Of a stretch of 64,000 nt of DNA, positions 42,014-50,919 are shown one piece after another. Positions within the stretch are counted from its first letter, which is position 1. Every line of letters starts with the position of its first letter. The DNA is from WRGA01 sp031553395 (GTDB lineage Bacteria; Bacteroidota; Bacteroidia; Bacteroidales; WRGA01), in the NCBI GenBank assembly GCA_031553395.1, contig JAVBLR010000011.1, positions 186,001 to 250,000 of the forward strand, read 5' to 3'. The notes below the pieces were generated by a model. It did not search any database. It was not told the origin of the DNA and saw nothing but the letters and a program-made list of their open reading frames with translations. The position numbers were made by a program, and so were the translations under genes.

Positions 42014-43366
42014 ATGAACAACAACAAATACTACCGTTTTATAAGAAGATTTCTAGTTGAACGATTTGATTTAACAACTGAGAAAGATAATGATTTGCAA
42101 ACTATTGAAGCAATTAAACGGGGTGTCGAATTTAAGGGCTTTAATCTATGGGTACTAATATGTGCAATATTTATCGCATCATTAGGATTAAATACAAATT
42201 CAACAGCCGTTATAATTGGCGCCATGCTTATTTCCCCGTTAATGGGTCCTATTATGGGAATCGGATTGGGAGTTGGTATTTACGACTTCGATTTAATTAA
42301 GCGTTCATTCAAGAACTTGTTTGTTGCCAGTATCATAAGTATGTTGACTTCTGCAATTTACTTCTATATATCGCCACTCAATGAAGCTCGTTCCGAATTA
42401 TTAGCCCGAACATCTCCTACCTTGTATGATGTTTTAATTGCATTCTTTGGAGGAATGGCCGGAATTATCGCTTTATCGAGCCGGGAAAAAGGGAACGTAC
42501 TTCCCGGTGTAGCCATTGCGACCGCATTAATGCCTCCGCTTTGTACGGCAGGATACGGTATTGCATCCGGAAATTTATCTTTTTTCCTGGGCGCTTGTTA
42601 TTTGTATTTTATCAACAGTGTATTTATCAGCTTTGCAACCATTATTGGTACTCGTATTTTCAAGTTTCCCAAAACCCAATATGTAGATAAGAGCCGGGAA
42701 AAAAAAGTAGTCCGCTATGTTCTAACCATTCTCATTATCACATTAATACCAAGTGTATTTTTCGGATATAAAATATTAAGGAATAATTATTTCAAAGTAA
42801 ATGCCGAACACTTTATTACGAATGAATTTAACTTTTACAATACTCAAATTCTAAATAAAGATATTGACCCTGATAAGAAAACAATAGACATTTTATTAAT
42901 CGGAAATAAAGTTCCGGAAGATAGCATAGAACATGCCAAAAGCAAATTGCCTCACTACAAACTCTCAGATGTTGATTTATCTGTAAAACAAGGATTTGCC
43001 CAGACAACCATTGATGAAAAAAAGATAAAAAGTGATTTGCTTAATGATTTCTATAAAAATATAGAAGGTGAAGTTGAGAATAAAGACAAAACCATCGAAA
43101 AGTTACAACAAGAAATTCAATCGTATAAAGATAAGGCAAAAGTCGAATCCGAATTAATTCCTGAAATGAAGATTTTATTTCCGGATATAAAAGAAGCCTC
43201 ATTTTCCTTTGCACCAAGAACTCAGACCGAAAATATGAGTACTGACACGATTATGATTGCTTTACTTAATTTTAAAAACAAAGTCGCAAGGAATGAACAA
43301 GTCAAAATACAAAAATGGCTCGAAGAACGATTCAAAACAAAGAATGTGAAAATAATAATAGAATAA
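42014..43366 (+). CDS. DUF389 (TIGR00341-like) membrane protein
   Basis: 450 residues. About six to seven helices between 45 and 255, with the family's GAMLISPLMGPIMGIGLGVG and GVAIATALMPPLCTAGYGIA stretches. A soluble C-terminal half of roughly 200 residues contains a coiled coil (EVENKDKTIEKLQQEIQSYK). The family is widespread and of unknown function. It stands alone and converges on the TPR gene, sharing a strong terminator. Confidence 0.85.
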   Translation: MNNNKYYRFIRRFLVERFDLTTEKDNDLQTIEAIKRGVEFKGFNLWVLICAIFIASLGLNTNSTAVIIGAMLISPLMGPIMGIGLGVGIYDFDLIKRSFKNLFVASIISMLTSAIYFYISPLNEARSELLARTSPTLYDVLIAFFGGMAGIIALSSREKGNVLPGVAIATALMPPLCTAGYGIASGNLSFFLGACYLYFINSVFISFATIIGTRIFKFPKTQYVDKSREKKVVRYVLTILIITLIPSVFFGYKILRNNYFKVNAEHFITNEFNFYNTQILNKDIDPDKKTIDILLIGNKVPEDSIEHAKSKLPHYKLSDVDLSVKQGFAQTTIDEKKIKSDLLNDFYKNIEGEVENKDKTIEKLQQEIQSYKDKAKVESELIPEMKILFPDIKEASFSFAPRTQTENMSTDTIMIALLNFKNKVARNEQVKIQKWLEERFKTKNVKIIIE

Positions 43367-43406
43367 AAAAGGCAAGAGATTATTGAAATAATCTCTTGCC
43401 TTTTTT
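43365..43406. terminator. Bidirectional terminator, DUF389 and TPR genes
   Basis: Long perfect stem: A-run plus GGCAAGAGATTAT with ATAATCTCTTGCC plus T-run, loop of about four bases. Confidence 0.9.
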
Positions 43407-43421
43407 TAATCGCTTTCATCG

Positions 43422-44579
43422 CTATAATTTACTCTGCATACGTGCAATAGCATTATCATACACAGTATTTGCTTTTTCCGATTTTGCTAATTTATACTGT
43501 TCCAATGCTTTGCGATATTCTCCACATTCTTCGTAAATTTTCCCGATATTATAATAAGCTCCGGCTCGCGTTGTAGATGCTGTTGCACCATTCGCCAACG
43601 CAATAGCCTTTCTATTAGCCCACAAAGCCTCGGCATACATTCCTGCCTTTTGATATGTCAAACCTAAATTTCCGTATGCTTGTCCAAAATTTGAGTCATA
43701 TCCAATCGCTTTCACATAATATTCGATGGCCTGATTATAATTTTTTGCATTATAAGCCTCTGTTCCCATTTTATTATAACGAAGCGCTTCCTGATTATTA
43801 TTGGAATAATTGATAACAGCAGATTGAGACGTATTGTAACGAATTTCATCTCCACTGCTACTTACCACGGTAGTAAAACTATTAATGTCCTCGATATCAC
43901 CGGAAGCGGTTATTTTGAAAACAGTCCAAAGATTTCCAGTTTTATTTTGCGGGACATAATATGTCTTCACCAATGACTGTCCGATATAAACAAAAACCTT
44001 CGCTCCACTTGCCGATAATGCCTCAGATGAATTTCTTTCCTTATTCGAATAATCATAAACTCCATATACATACTCTTTTCCGAATTGTTTCTCCTGAATC
44101 GTAATAGTTTCCGGGCCATATCCATCTGTGTCATCAACATCGAGTATTGCATTCGGACTTTCCTTTTTATTATAATAAACATGTTGGCTCTGATACCACA
44201 AATGCGAGTCCAAGTCATCCGGGTTACGTCCCCAGCTCAAAACGATACGCACTCCATCCAAATTACTCATAACAGGGCTGATAGCATACGTCAATCCCTG
44301 ACAAGGACATTTTGCTACTAATGTCGAATAACCATCTTTTTTGATAATAATTGTCGCATTCTGATCATCGGCAAATGCCGGACTAAGCGTAACATACCCA
44401 TTACTATCGGTCCTTCCGACTACAGTTTGTTCTCCATTTTTCTGAATAAGAACCTCAGCACCTTCAATTTTTTTATCTTTTACAACAGCACTGAGCACTT
44501 GTATCCGTTGTTGTGCATTAATAGAAAAGCTAATACTTATCAATAATAAGCTTAAAAATAATTTAGAATACAATTTCAT
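43422..44579 (-). CDS. Exported protein with YfaP-like domain and TPR repeats
   Basis: 385 residues. Signal peptide (LFLSLLLISISFSINAQ), then a carboxypeptidase-regulatory-like beta domain (about 25-85; EGAEVLIQKNG, GYVTLSP). The middle domain has LSWGRNPDDLDSHLW (114-128), DVDDTDGYGPETITI and YVYGVYDYS, resembling the YfaP/DUF2135-type beta domain. At least three TPR units follow (about 265-380; EAYNAKNYNQAIEYYVKAI, AYGNLGLTYQKAGMYAEAL). It is likely a periplasmic or surface assembly protein. The combination is not one I can name. Confidence 0.75.
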   Translation of the reverse strand: MKLYSKLFLSLLLISISFSINAQQRIQVLSAVVKDKKIEGAEVLIQKNGEQTVVGRTDSNGYVTLSPAFADDQNATIIIKKDGYSTLVAKCPCQGLTYAISPVMSNLDGVRIVLSWGRNPDDLDSHLWYQSQHVYYNKKESPNAILDVDDTDGYGPETITIQEKQFGKEYVYGVYDYSNKERNSSEALSASGAKVFVYIGQSLVKTYYVPQNKTGNLWTVFKITASGDIEDINSFTTVVSSSGDEIRYNTSQSAVINYSNNNQEALRYNKMGTEAYNAKNYNQAIEYYVKAIGYDSNFGQAYGNLGLTYQKAGMYAEALWANRKAIALANGATASTTRAGAYYNIGKIYEECGEYRKALEQYKLAKSEKANTVYDNAIARMQSKL

Positions 44580-44603
44580 AAAATCTTAGTTTAAGTTTGG
44601 GCG

Positions 44604-44611
44604 CAAAAATA
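44604..44611 (-). promoter_or_regulatory. -7 element of the TPR gene
   Basis: TATTTTTG followed by CG on the minus strand, 25 bases before the ATG. No matching -33. Confidence 0.45.
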
Positions 44612-44738
44612 GGAAAAGTTTTGAGGTCTTATAACTTTTTATAAAAATACAAGATAAATACTGATGTAGTGTGTCAATTAGTATTGATGCTCTTATTATT
44701 GGACAATTAAATAACGAGTACGTTATGAGTATTTCGGC

Positions 44739-44812
44739 GAAAGGCAAAGGGCAAAAGGCAAACGAAGCTATATGTATTCAAATCCTTCACCTTTCGCCAT
44801 TGGCCTTTTGCC
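44739..44812. repeat. Word-repeat hairpin (GGCAAAAGG family)
   Basis: GGCGAAAGGCAAAGGG and GCAAAAGGC words on the left (44739-44761) face CCTTCACCTTTCGCC and GGCCTTTTGCCC (44785-44812) on the right. This occupies the roughly 300-base divergent gap before the FUSC gene, which otherwise holds only promoter elements. A related word pair is at 58571-58632. Confidence 0.6.
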
Positions 44813-44851
44813 CACAAAACATTCAAATCGGTGTCAATATGAATAATTTCT

Positions 44852-44859
44852 TACTTTTG
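44852..44859 (+). promoter_or_regulatory. -7 element of the FUSC gene
   Basis: TACTTTTG 21 bases before the ATG, giving a very short leader. No -33 match. Confidence 0.5.
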
Positions 44860-44880
44860 TAGCTTTTTTAAAATTCAATT

Positions 44881-45930
44881 ATGAATATTAAACAAATTGG
44901 ACATAATTTTATAGAAAACGAATATCATCTATCAAAATATAAAAATGCTGCATTTTCTGCGATAGTAGTATTTATCTGTCTTATAATAACATATATTACT
45001 ACTTCCTCTTTTTTTGCAGGAGCCTTGGCCGGTGCATTTATTGTTGGTGCGCAAAGTGTAAGCGCTATCAATCGTCAAGGGGCTTTTCGCATCCGTTTAA
45101 GTATTGCTGCCAAAACGACACTGATACTTCCTTTTTCTGCTTTATTAGGAAGTATTGCCGGATTATATTCCGTTGGAATAACTATTTTAATTGGCATTGT
45201 TTTAGCATTTAGTTTTGGTTGGTGGCGGCAATTATTTCCCGTCAATTGGCCGGATATTGTTATTCCTTCAGCTGTATTATTTTTTATGAGTTATGCAGAA
45301 CCTGCTGTACCTCAAACATTCGTCGGAGCTATTGCCGGATTATGTTGCGAATTACTTCTGGGAATACTAATTTATTGCAAGAAATATCTTTTGCGCCACA
45401 AGCAACCCTCAACAGAAAAAGTATTAATTCCCCCAACACCACTGGCAAATGACAAAACTATTTGGGGTATGAAAAAATATCTTTTCATGTATAGCATCGA
45501 ACTCAGTTTGCTGTTGACAATCGGATTTTTATTAATCCAATATTCCTCTTATCCTCATGCATATTGGATGCCATTAACAAGTATTATGGTTCTAAAAGTA
45601 GGTAGACATGGAACTCTTCGGAGGGTAACCGAACGAACATTGGGAACACTTGCCGGATGTGTATTGGGGAGTATCTTATTATATTTACAGTTAAATCCGG
45701 TATTTAGCATTCTATCGATGGTAACATGTATTTTCGTCTGGTTATGTTTTTTACGCAGTAATTATGCTTTGGGAACAGTTTTCATCACCACATTCGTACT
45801 GCTTTTATTAGGCTCCGATGGCATTTTTTCCTTCAAGATAGTCGCAGAACGTTTGATCTTTACGATTATTGGCGGAATACTAACTTTATTATCATCGCTT
45901 GTATTCTTAAATAAAGAACGACTTACCTGA
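44881..45930 (+). CDS. FUSC family inner-membrane protein
   Basis: 349 residues with two blocks of about five helices each (20-165 and 205-345), separated by a cytoplasmic linker (KYLLRHKQPSTEKVLIPP). The second block has the family's YWMPLTSIMVLKVGRHGTLRRVTERTLGTLAG. FUSC proteins include aromatic-acid efflux (AaeB-like) and fusaric-acid resistance proteins. This one lacks an adjacent membrane-fusion or outer-membrane partner, so efflux is uncertain. Confidence 0.8.
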   Translation: MNIKQIGHNFIENEYHLSKYKNAAFSAIVVFICLIITYITTSSFFAGALAGAFIVGAQSVSAINRQGAFRIRLSIAAKTTLILPFSALLGSIAGLYSVGITILIGIVLAFSFGWWRQLFPVNWPDIVIPSAVLFFMSYAEPAVPQTFVGAIAGLCCELLLGILIYCKKYLLRHKQPSTEKVLIPPTPLANDKTIWGMKKYLFMYSIELSLLLTIGFLLIQYSSYPHAYWMPLTSIMVLKVGRHGTLRRVTERTLGTLAGCVLGSILLYLQLNPVFSILSMVTCIFVWLCFLRSNYALGTVFITTFVLLLLGSDGIFSFKIVAERLIFTIIGGILTLLSSLVFLNKERLT

Positions 45931-45952
45931 ATTCGAAAATATTCAAAAAAAT

Positions 45953-45985
45953 AAAGGGATAAATTCGAATTGACTTTATCCCTTT
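45953..45985. terminator. Terminator between the FUSC gene and uxuA
   Basis: AAAGGGATAAA (45953-45963) pairs with TTTATCCCTTT (45975-45985), loop 11; serves the convergent pair. Confidence 0.8.
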
Positions 45986-45996
45986 GTATTTTGCAT

Positions 45997-47169
45997 TTAC
46001 TTAAACAAACTCTTTGCAATACCCATTTCCAATCCGCGTAATTCCGCTAATCCGCGCAAACGGCCTATGCATGAATAACCCGGATTCGTTTTCTTTTTCA
46101 GGTCATCAATCATCTGATGCCCATGGTCGGGACGCATTGGAATAGATGTTTTACGTCGATTTTGCAATTCAAGGAATGCCTTCATTACACCATACATATC
46201 CACATCGCCTTCCAAATGGTTGTCTTCGTAAAAATCGCCATCTTCATTTCTTTTTGTACTGCGGAAATGAACAAAATTGATTCTTTCGCCAAATTCTTCC
46301 ATCATAGCAGCCAATTCATTATCACTACGAACGCCAAAAGAACCGGTACACAAACATAATCCGTTCGATTCGTTGGGAACTTCGGCAATCAAACGGCGAA
46401 CATCATCAGCCATACTTAAAATACGAGGCAACCCAAGAATTGGATAAGGAGGATCATCGGGATGAATTACCAATTTAATACCACATTCATCAGCAATTGG
46501 AGTAATCTCCCGTAAAAAGTAAATCAAATTCTGACGCAATTTTTCAGCATCAATACCTTTATATCTATCCAAAGCCTGTTGAAATTGTTCAACTGTAAAA
46601 CTTTCTTCCGAACCGGGCAATCCGGCAATCATATTACGGGTAAGAAGTTGTTTCTCAGCATCACTCATTCCTTCAAAACGAGCTTTTGCCTTAGCTATTT
46701 CTTTTTCAGAATAATCTTTTTCAGCACCCGGACGTTTCAAAATAAATAAATCGAATGCCACGAAAGCCGCATGTTCAAATTTCAATGCTTTTGAACCATC
46801 GGGTAACGTAAAAGCCAAATCGGTTCTCGTCCAATCCAATACAGGCATAAAATTATAAGTAACAATTTGAACGCCGCATTTAGCCAGATTACGCAAACTG
46901 ATTTTATAATTATCAATATATTTCTGAAAATCTCCGGTTTGTGTTTTGATATGCTCATGTACAGGCACACTTTCAACAACAGACCAAATCAATCCCGCTT
47001 CGGCAAGTTCAGCTTTTCTCTTTTCAATTTCTTCGACAGTCCAAACCTCTCCGTTTGGAATATGATGTAAAGCAGTAACTACACCTGTAGCCCCCGCCTG
47101 GCGGATATCCCATAATCCAACCGGATCATTCGGACCATACCAACGCCATGTTTGTTCACATAAATACAT
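45997..47169 (-). CDS. uxuA: Mannonate dehydratase
   Basis: Converts D-mannonate to 2-keto-3-deoxygluconate in hexuronate (glucuronate) breakdown. 390 residues, the usual length. TIM-barrel family stretches: TWRWYGPNDPVGLWDIRQAGATG, split as TWRWYGPNDPV and DIRQAGATG; VIHPDDPPYP; LCTGSFGVRSDN; HFRSTKRN; and MRPDHGHQM. These contain the Mn/Fe-binding His, Cys and Asp residues. Second gene after the SDR oxidoreductase, which supplies mannonate. No uronate isomerase (uxaC), transporter or regulator is in the window. Confidence 0.95.
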   Translation of the reverse strand: MYLCEQTWRWYGPNDPVGLWDIRQAGATGVVTALHHIPNGEVWTVEEIEKRKAELAEAGLIWSVVESVPVHEHIKTQTGDFQKYIDNYKISLRNLAKCGVQIVTYNFMPVLDWTRTDLAFTLPDGSKALKFEHAAFVAFDLFILKRPGAEKDYSEKEIAKAKARFEGMSDAEKQLLTRNMIAGLPGSEESFTVEQFQQALDRYKGIDAEKLRQNLIYFLREITPIADECGIKLVIHPDDPPYPILGLPRILSMADDVRRLIAEVPNESNGLCLCTGSFGVRSDNELAAMMEEFGERINFVHFRSTKRNEDGDFYEDNHLEGDVDMYGVMKAFLELQNRRKTSIPMRPDHGHQMIDDLKKKTNPGYSCIGRLRGLAELRGLEMGIAKSLFK

Positions 47170-47201
47170 ATTAAGTTATTTTTGAAGTTAGAAGTATGGA
47201 G

Positions 47202-47258
47202 TTTGAAGTTAGAATTTTGAAGTTGGAGTTTTTTTGTTTCCAAAATTCTAACTTCAAA
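47202..47258. repeat. Word-repeat hairpin (GAAGTTAGAATTTTG family)
   Basis: An 18-bp perfect stem, TTTGAAGTTAGAATTTTG (47202-47219) with its complement at 47241-47258, loop of 21 bases. Extra GAAGTTAGAA and GGAGTTTGAAG words precede it from 47182. It sits in the gap between the two hexuronate genes. Confidence 0.7.
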
Positions 47259-47267
47259 ATTCTTTAT

Positions 47268-48080
47268 TTAAATTGAGAATGCATCAAAACCACCGTCAAT
47301 TACGGTTAATGTTCCGGTTACGAATTTGGAAGCATCGCTGGCTAACCATTGTAACGTTCCGAGTAATTCTTCGGGTTCTCCAAAACGTCCAAATGGAGTA
47401 TGCGCTAAAATAACTTTAGAACGGTCTGTAAGCGATCCATCGGGATTCGTTAATAAGGTCCGGTTTTGTTCCGTAAGGAAAAATCCGGGAGCAATCGCAT
47501 TAACACGCAAACCCGAGCCAAATTTTAGGGCTAATTCTCCAGCTAAATATTTAGTAAAATTAACTACTGCCGCTTTTGCCGTTCCATATCCGGCAACACG
47601 TGTAAGCGGACGAATAGCCGACTCTGATGCTATATTAATAATAACACCGTCTTTTTGTTCAGCCATCGCTTTGGAAAAAACCATTGAAGGTAAAATTGTT
47701 CCAAAAAGATTCAAATCAACAACCTTTTTAAAAGCATCGATTTCCAAATCAAAAATGGTTTTATCCGGAGCAATCGTTGCACCGGGCATATTTCCACCTG
47801 CACCATTGATTAACACATCAATTCTACCATATTTTTTTATAATATCGGTATAATTTTGTTCCAAAACTTCCTTATTTAGAACATCTGTGTATAAAAACTC
47901 AGCCACACCACCGTTCTCGCACACGGAAGTAGCTAATTTTTTTCCAAGCTCTTCATTTCGGTCAAGAACTATTACTTTTGCACCTTGTTCGACAAAGTGA
48001 TGCACCATTGAAGTTCCTAAGATTCCGGAACCTCCTGTTATCAATATTACTTTCCCCTTTACTGAAAATAAGTCTTTCAT
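47268..48080 (-). CDS. SDR-family fructuronate reductase (D-mannonate oxidoreductase) candidate
   Basis: 270 residues, short-chain dehydrogenase fold: ITGGSGILGTSM (14-25), GAGGNMPGA, NIASESA with catalytic Ser, YGTAKAA with Tyr and Lys, and PGFFLTEQNR. It precedes uxuA in one operon, so reduction of fructuronate to mannonate is the likely role. This would be an SDR enzyme doing the job of the unrelated long-chain UxuB. Substrate assignment rests on context, not sequence alone. Promoter at 48133-48164. Confidence 0.75.
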   Translation of the reverse strand: MKDLFSVKGKVILITGGSGILGTSMVHHFVEQGAKVIVLDRNEELGKKLATSVCENGGVAEFLYTDVLNKEVLEQNYTDIIKKYGRIDVLINGAGGNMPGATIAPDKTIFDLEIDAFKKVVDLNLFGTILPSMVFSKAMAEQKDGVIINIASESAIRPLTRVAGYGTAKAAVVNFTKYLAGELALKFGSGLRVNAIAPGFFLTEQNRTLLTNPDGSLTDRSKVILAHTPFGRFGEPEELLGTLQWLASDASKFVTGTLTVIDGGFDAFSI

Positions 48081-48132
48081 ATTTAACTATTTATAGGTTA
48101 GAATTTTCTAATATAAAATTATTCGATACTGA

Positions 48133-48164
48133 CAAAGATAATTTATTATTCGCTATTTTGCAAT
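48133..48164 (-). promoter_or_regulatory. Promoter of the hexuronate operon
   Basis: Minus-strand ATTG (48161-48164), 20 bases, TATCTTTG (48133-48140), about 53 bases before the SDR ATG. Confidence 0.55.
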
Positions 48165-48325
48165 GAAGTTATTTTGGACTTTTGAGATTTAATCGTTGAA
48201 ATCAATATAAAAACCCATTAGTATGTTTTTCATTTATAAAAAAATAAAAACTAAATTTGTTCGTTTTTACATTATAATATAATTGATATAAGATTTTATT
48301 ATCAATTGCCAACAGTCAACTGTTT

Positions 48326-49480
48326 ATGCCAAGCATTTACGATACCCGTCAAAGAGTTACATTTATATTCATTTTTCTGGCTTTGCTTATCGCATCCATA
48401 TTTTTGTATATTTCCTACCGATTAGTAAAAGACCTTTCAGCCGAAGAAAGGAACAAAATTGAAACATGGGCCGAAGCAACCCGTATTTTAGTGAGCGACA
48501 ATACCGATGTAGACTTAGTTTTAGTACTTCATGTAATCGAAAGTAATAGAACCATTCCTATAGTCGTATTAGATAAAGACGATAATGTTTTAATGTCCAA
48601 GAATATAGAAAGTGTATCGGAAGATGGCTCTATTACGCCTGAAACTGTACAGAAATTCAAAAAAAAGAACAAACTCATTCTCATTAAAATAGACGAAAAT
48701 AATACGCAATATTTATACTACGATGATTCGGTTTTATTAAAACGACTGTCCTATTATCCATCTGTAGAATTATTGGTCATGGCTGTCTTTTTTGTAATTG
48801 CCGTTTTTGCATTATCAAGTACAAAAAAAGCCGAACAAAATCAGGTTTGGGTTGGTTTATCGAAAGAAACCGCACATCAATTGGGAACGCCCATATCCTC
48901 GTTAATGGCCTGGGAAACACTATTGAAAGATCGTTATCCGGAAGACAAGCTACTTGATGAAATGGGTAAAGATATACTACGATTACGAACCATTGCCGAA
49001 CGCTTTTCTAAGGTTGGGTCAAAGCCAGAGTTGGAAGAGGTGTGTTTACAAGATGTAATAGAAAAAACCGTTAATTACATGTCAAAACGGGTTTCGGGAA
49101 AAGTTGCAATTACTAATCAGATGCCTACCAACAGAGTAATGGTTATGATGTCCGAGCCTTTATTCGAATGGGTAATGGAAAATCTATTTAAAAATGCAGT
49201 AGATGCAATGGATGGACAAGGAAAAATCATCGTAGAATTGAAAGAAACTAATCATCGGGCAATTTTACACATTACCGATACAGGGAAAGGAATTCCCAAA
49301 AATAAATTCAAAACCATCTTTAATCCCGGTTATACAACAAAAAAGAGAGGCTGGGGATTAGGACTTTCCTTAGTAAAAAGAATTGTGCAAGATTATCATG
49401 ATGGAAAAATATATGTAAGTGAATCTGAAATAAATCAAGGAACAACATTTTGTATTGAACTGAAAAAGAGTAATAAGTAG
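48326..49480 (+). CDS. Membrane sensor histidine kinase
   Basis: 384 residues. TM helix at about 10-30, an extracytoplasmic sensor loop of about 115 residues (33-145), TM helix at about 148-165. The kinase core follows: H-box KETAHQLGTPISSL with phospho-acceptor His184, N-box ENLFKNAVDAM, G1 DTGKGIP, and G2 WGLGLSLVKRI. No HAMP or receiver domain and no response regulator lies next to it, so its partner is elsewhere. A TAAATTTG at 48252-48259 may be its -7 element. The next gene, of unknown function, follows after 141 bases of word repeats. Confidence 0.9.
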   Translation: MPSIYDTRQRVTFIFIFLALLIASIFLYISYRLVKDLSAEERNKIETWAEATRILVSDNTDVDLVLVLHVIESNRTIPIVVLDKDDNVLMSKNIESVSEDGSITPETVQKFKKKNKLILIKIDENNTQYLYYDDSVLLKRLSYYPSVELLVMAVFFVIAVFALSSTKKAEQNQVWVGLSKETAHQLGTPISSLMAWETLLKDRYPEDKLLDEMGKDILRLRTIAERFSKVGSKPELEEVCLQDVIEKTVNYMSKRVSGKVAITNQMPTNRVMVMMSEPLFEWVMENLFKNAVDAMDGQGKIIVELKETNHRAILHITDTGKGIPKNKFKTIFNPGYTTKKRGWGLGLSLVKRIVQDYHDGKIYVSESEINQGTTFCIELKKSNK

Positions 49481-49620
49481 TAAGTTTTAAGTTATAAGAA
49501 ATGGGCATTTATTTATTCAAATTACAACTTTTGTTACTTATACTTTTCGTTTTAAAGAACCTTTTTACTAAACAACCTCGACTTAAAACTTATAACTCAT
49601 AACTTAAAACTTGTATAACA
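49481..49620. repeat. Word-repeat hairpin (AAGTTTTAAGTTATAAG family)
   Basis: TAAGTTTTAAGTTATAAG (49481-49498) faces two tandem near-complements, CTTAAAACTTATAACTC (49582-49598) and ATAACTTAAAACTTG (49599-49613). Either can pair with the left arm, so alternative folds are possible. Confidence 0.65.
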
Positions 49621-49621
49621 C

Positions 49622-50158
49622 ATGTCAAAAGATAGAATAGATTTTATGTTAATAGAACTTCGGGATTTGGAAAAAATGATATCTGAAGTTAGAGATGCGG
49701 AATTAATTCCGGATGCATTTTTTGATGCAGCCGAAGGTAAGGTTGTAAAATTTTTGGAACAATTGTATTTCCTAAAAGAAGAAGAAAAGAATAAGCCTCA
49801 AGTTGAAAAAAAAGCAGCTGAAATAGTATCTACAATATATACAAAAAGAATAATTCCTGAAATAAAGGAAGAAGTATCAATATTAAATGAAAAGCACATC
49901 AGCAACTCCTTAAATGAAATCATCGAAAAGCAGCTTTTGACCGATATTCGCAAAGGATTCAGTTTAAATGACAGATTTCGTTTTTTGCGTGAATTATTTG
50001 CCGGAGATGCTGAGAAAATGGATAAAATATTGAACGAATTAAATGAACTGGATTCTCTATCATCATCCATAACCTACCTCTATACAATGCTTAATTGGAA
50101 TATTGAAGACCCAACAGTTAGTGAATTTATTAATATATTGGAAAAAAGATTTAGATGA
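49622..50158 (+). CDS. Conserved helical protein of unknown function
   Basis: 178 residues, cytoplasmic, strongly helical and charged with no signal or TM segment. The C-terminal half contains SLNDRFRFLRELFAGDAEKM and LNELDSLSSSITYLYTMLNW, which look conserved in Bacteroidales proteins, but I can assign no domain. It follows the histidine kinase in the same direction and precedes rsmI. A role linked to the kinase is possible but unsupported. Confidence 0.7.
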   Translation: MSKDRIDFMLIELRDLEKMISEVRDAELIPDAFFDAAEGKVVKFLEQLYFLKEEEKNKPQVEKKAAEIVSTIYTKRIIPEIKEEVSILNEKHISNSLNEIIEKQLLTDIRKGFSLNDRFRFLRELFAGDAEKMDKILNELNELDSLSSSITYLYTMLNWNIEDPTVSEFINILEKRFR

Positions 50159-50238
50159 ATACGAAGTTTGAAGTTTGAAAATAAATGCAGAGTAACAAAT
50201 TAATAACTAACAACAAATAACATATAACAAATAACCAA
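50159..50238. repeat. Word repeats before rsmI (GAAGTTT and AACAAATAAC)
   Basis: GAAGTTTGAAGTTTGAA (50164-50180) then a run of TAACAAAT/TAACAACA words (50190-50236). Here only one arm type is present, so no hairpin is evident. Confidence 0.5.
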
Positions 50239-50919
50239 ATGGGTAAATTATATGTAATTCCCACGCCTGTAGGAAATCTGGAAGATATGACTTTTCGTGC
50301 AATTCGCATTTTGAAAGAAGTAAATGCTATTCTTGCCGAAGATACCCGCACTACCGGAATTTTATTGAAGCATTTTGAAATTACAAACAAAATGTATTCT
50401 CATCATAAATTCAATGAGCATAAAACAACCGAACAAGTTGTACAACGCATATTGGCTGGAGAAGATATCGCGTTAGTTTCGGATGCCGGTACTCCTGGAA
50501 TTTCCGATCCCGGATTTTTAATTGTACGCGAATGTGTGCGGGCAGGTATTAGTGTTGAATGTTTGCCCGGAGCTACAGCATTTGTTCCGGCATTAGTAGC
50601 TTCCGGACTACCCAATGACCGCTTTTGTTTCGAAGGATTTTTACCTCAAAAAAAAGGGCGCATGACACGCCTCAAAGAATTATCTTCAGAAAATCGCACA
50701 ATGATTTTTTACGAATCTCCTTACCGTTTGGTAAAAACATTAAATCAGTTTATCGAATTTTTTGGAGAAAATAGAGAGGCAAGCATTTCAAGAGAAATAT
50801 CCAAACTATATGAAGAAACTGCCAGAGGAACACTACAAGAACTCCTTAAATACTTCACAGAGAAAACACCTAAGGGTGAGTTTGTTATTATCGTATCCGG
50901 CAAGACGGAAGAAAAGTAA
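50239..50919 (+). CDS. rsmI: 16S rRNA (cytidine1402-2'-O)-methyltransferase
   Basis: SAM-dependent enzyme that methylates the ribose of C1402 in the decoding centre. 226 residues of tetrapyrrole-methylase fold: KLYVIPTPVGNLEDMTFRAI (2-21), LAEDTRTTG, SDAGTPGISDPGF, CLPGATAFVPALVASGLP and FYESPYRL. Shorter at the C-terminus than the roughly 280-residue E. coli protein, usual in this phylum. Its last codons merge into a hairpin terminator. Confidence 0.95.
   Translation: MGKLYVIPTPVGNLEDMTFRAIRILKEVNAILAEDTRTTGILLKHFEITNKMYSHHKFNEHKTTEQVVQRILAGEDIALVSDAGTPGISDPGFLIVRECVRAGISVECLPGATAFVPALVASGLPNDRFCFEGFLPQKKGRMTRLKELSSENRTMIFYESPYRLVKTLNQFIEFFGENREASISREISKLYEETARGTLQELLKYFTEKTPKGEFVIIVSGKTEEK

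Noticed and set aside
44671..44862. 63-residue open frame in the divergent gap before the FUSC gene
   Set aside because: It runs through the GGCAAAAGG word repeat and the FUSC promoter element and has no family resemblance.
47326..47853. 175-residue frame opposite the SDR gene
   Set aside because: Antisense shadow; the SDR motifs on the minus strand are clear.
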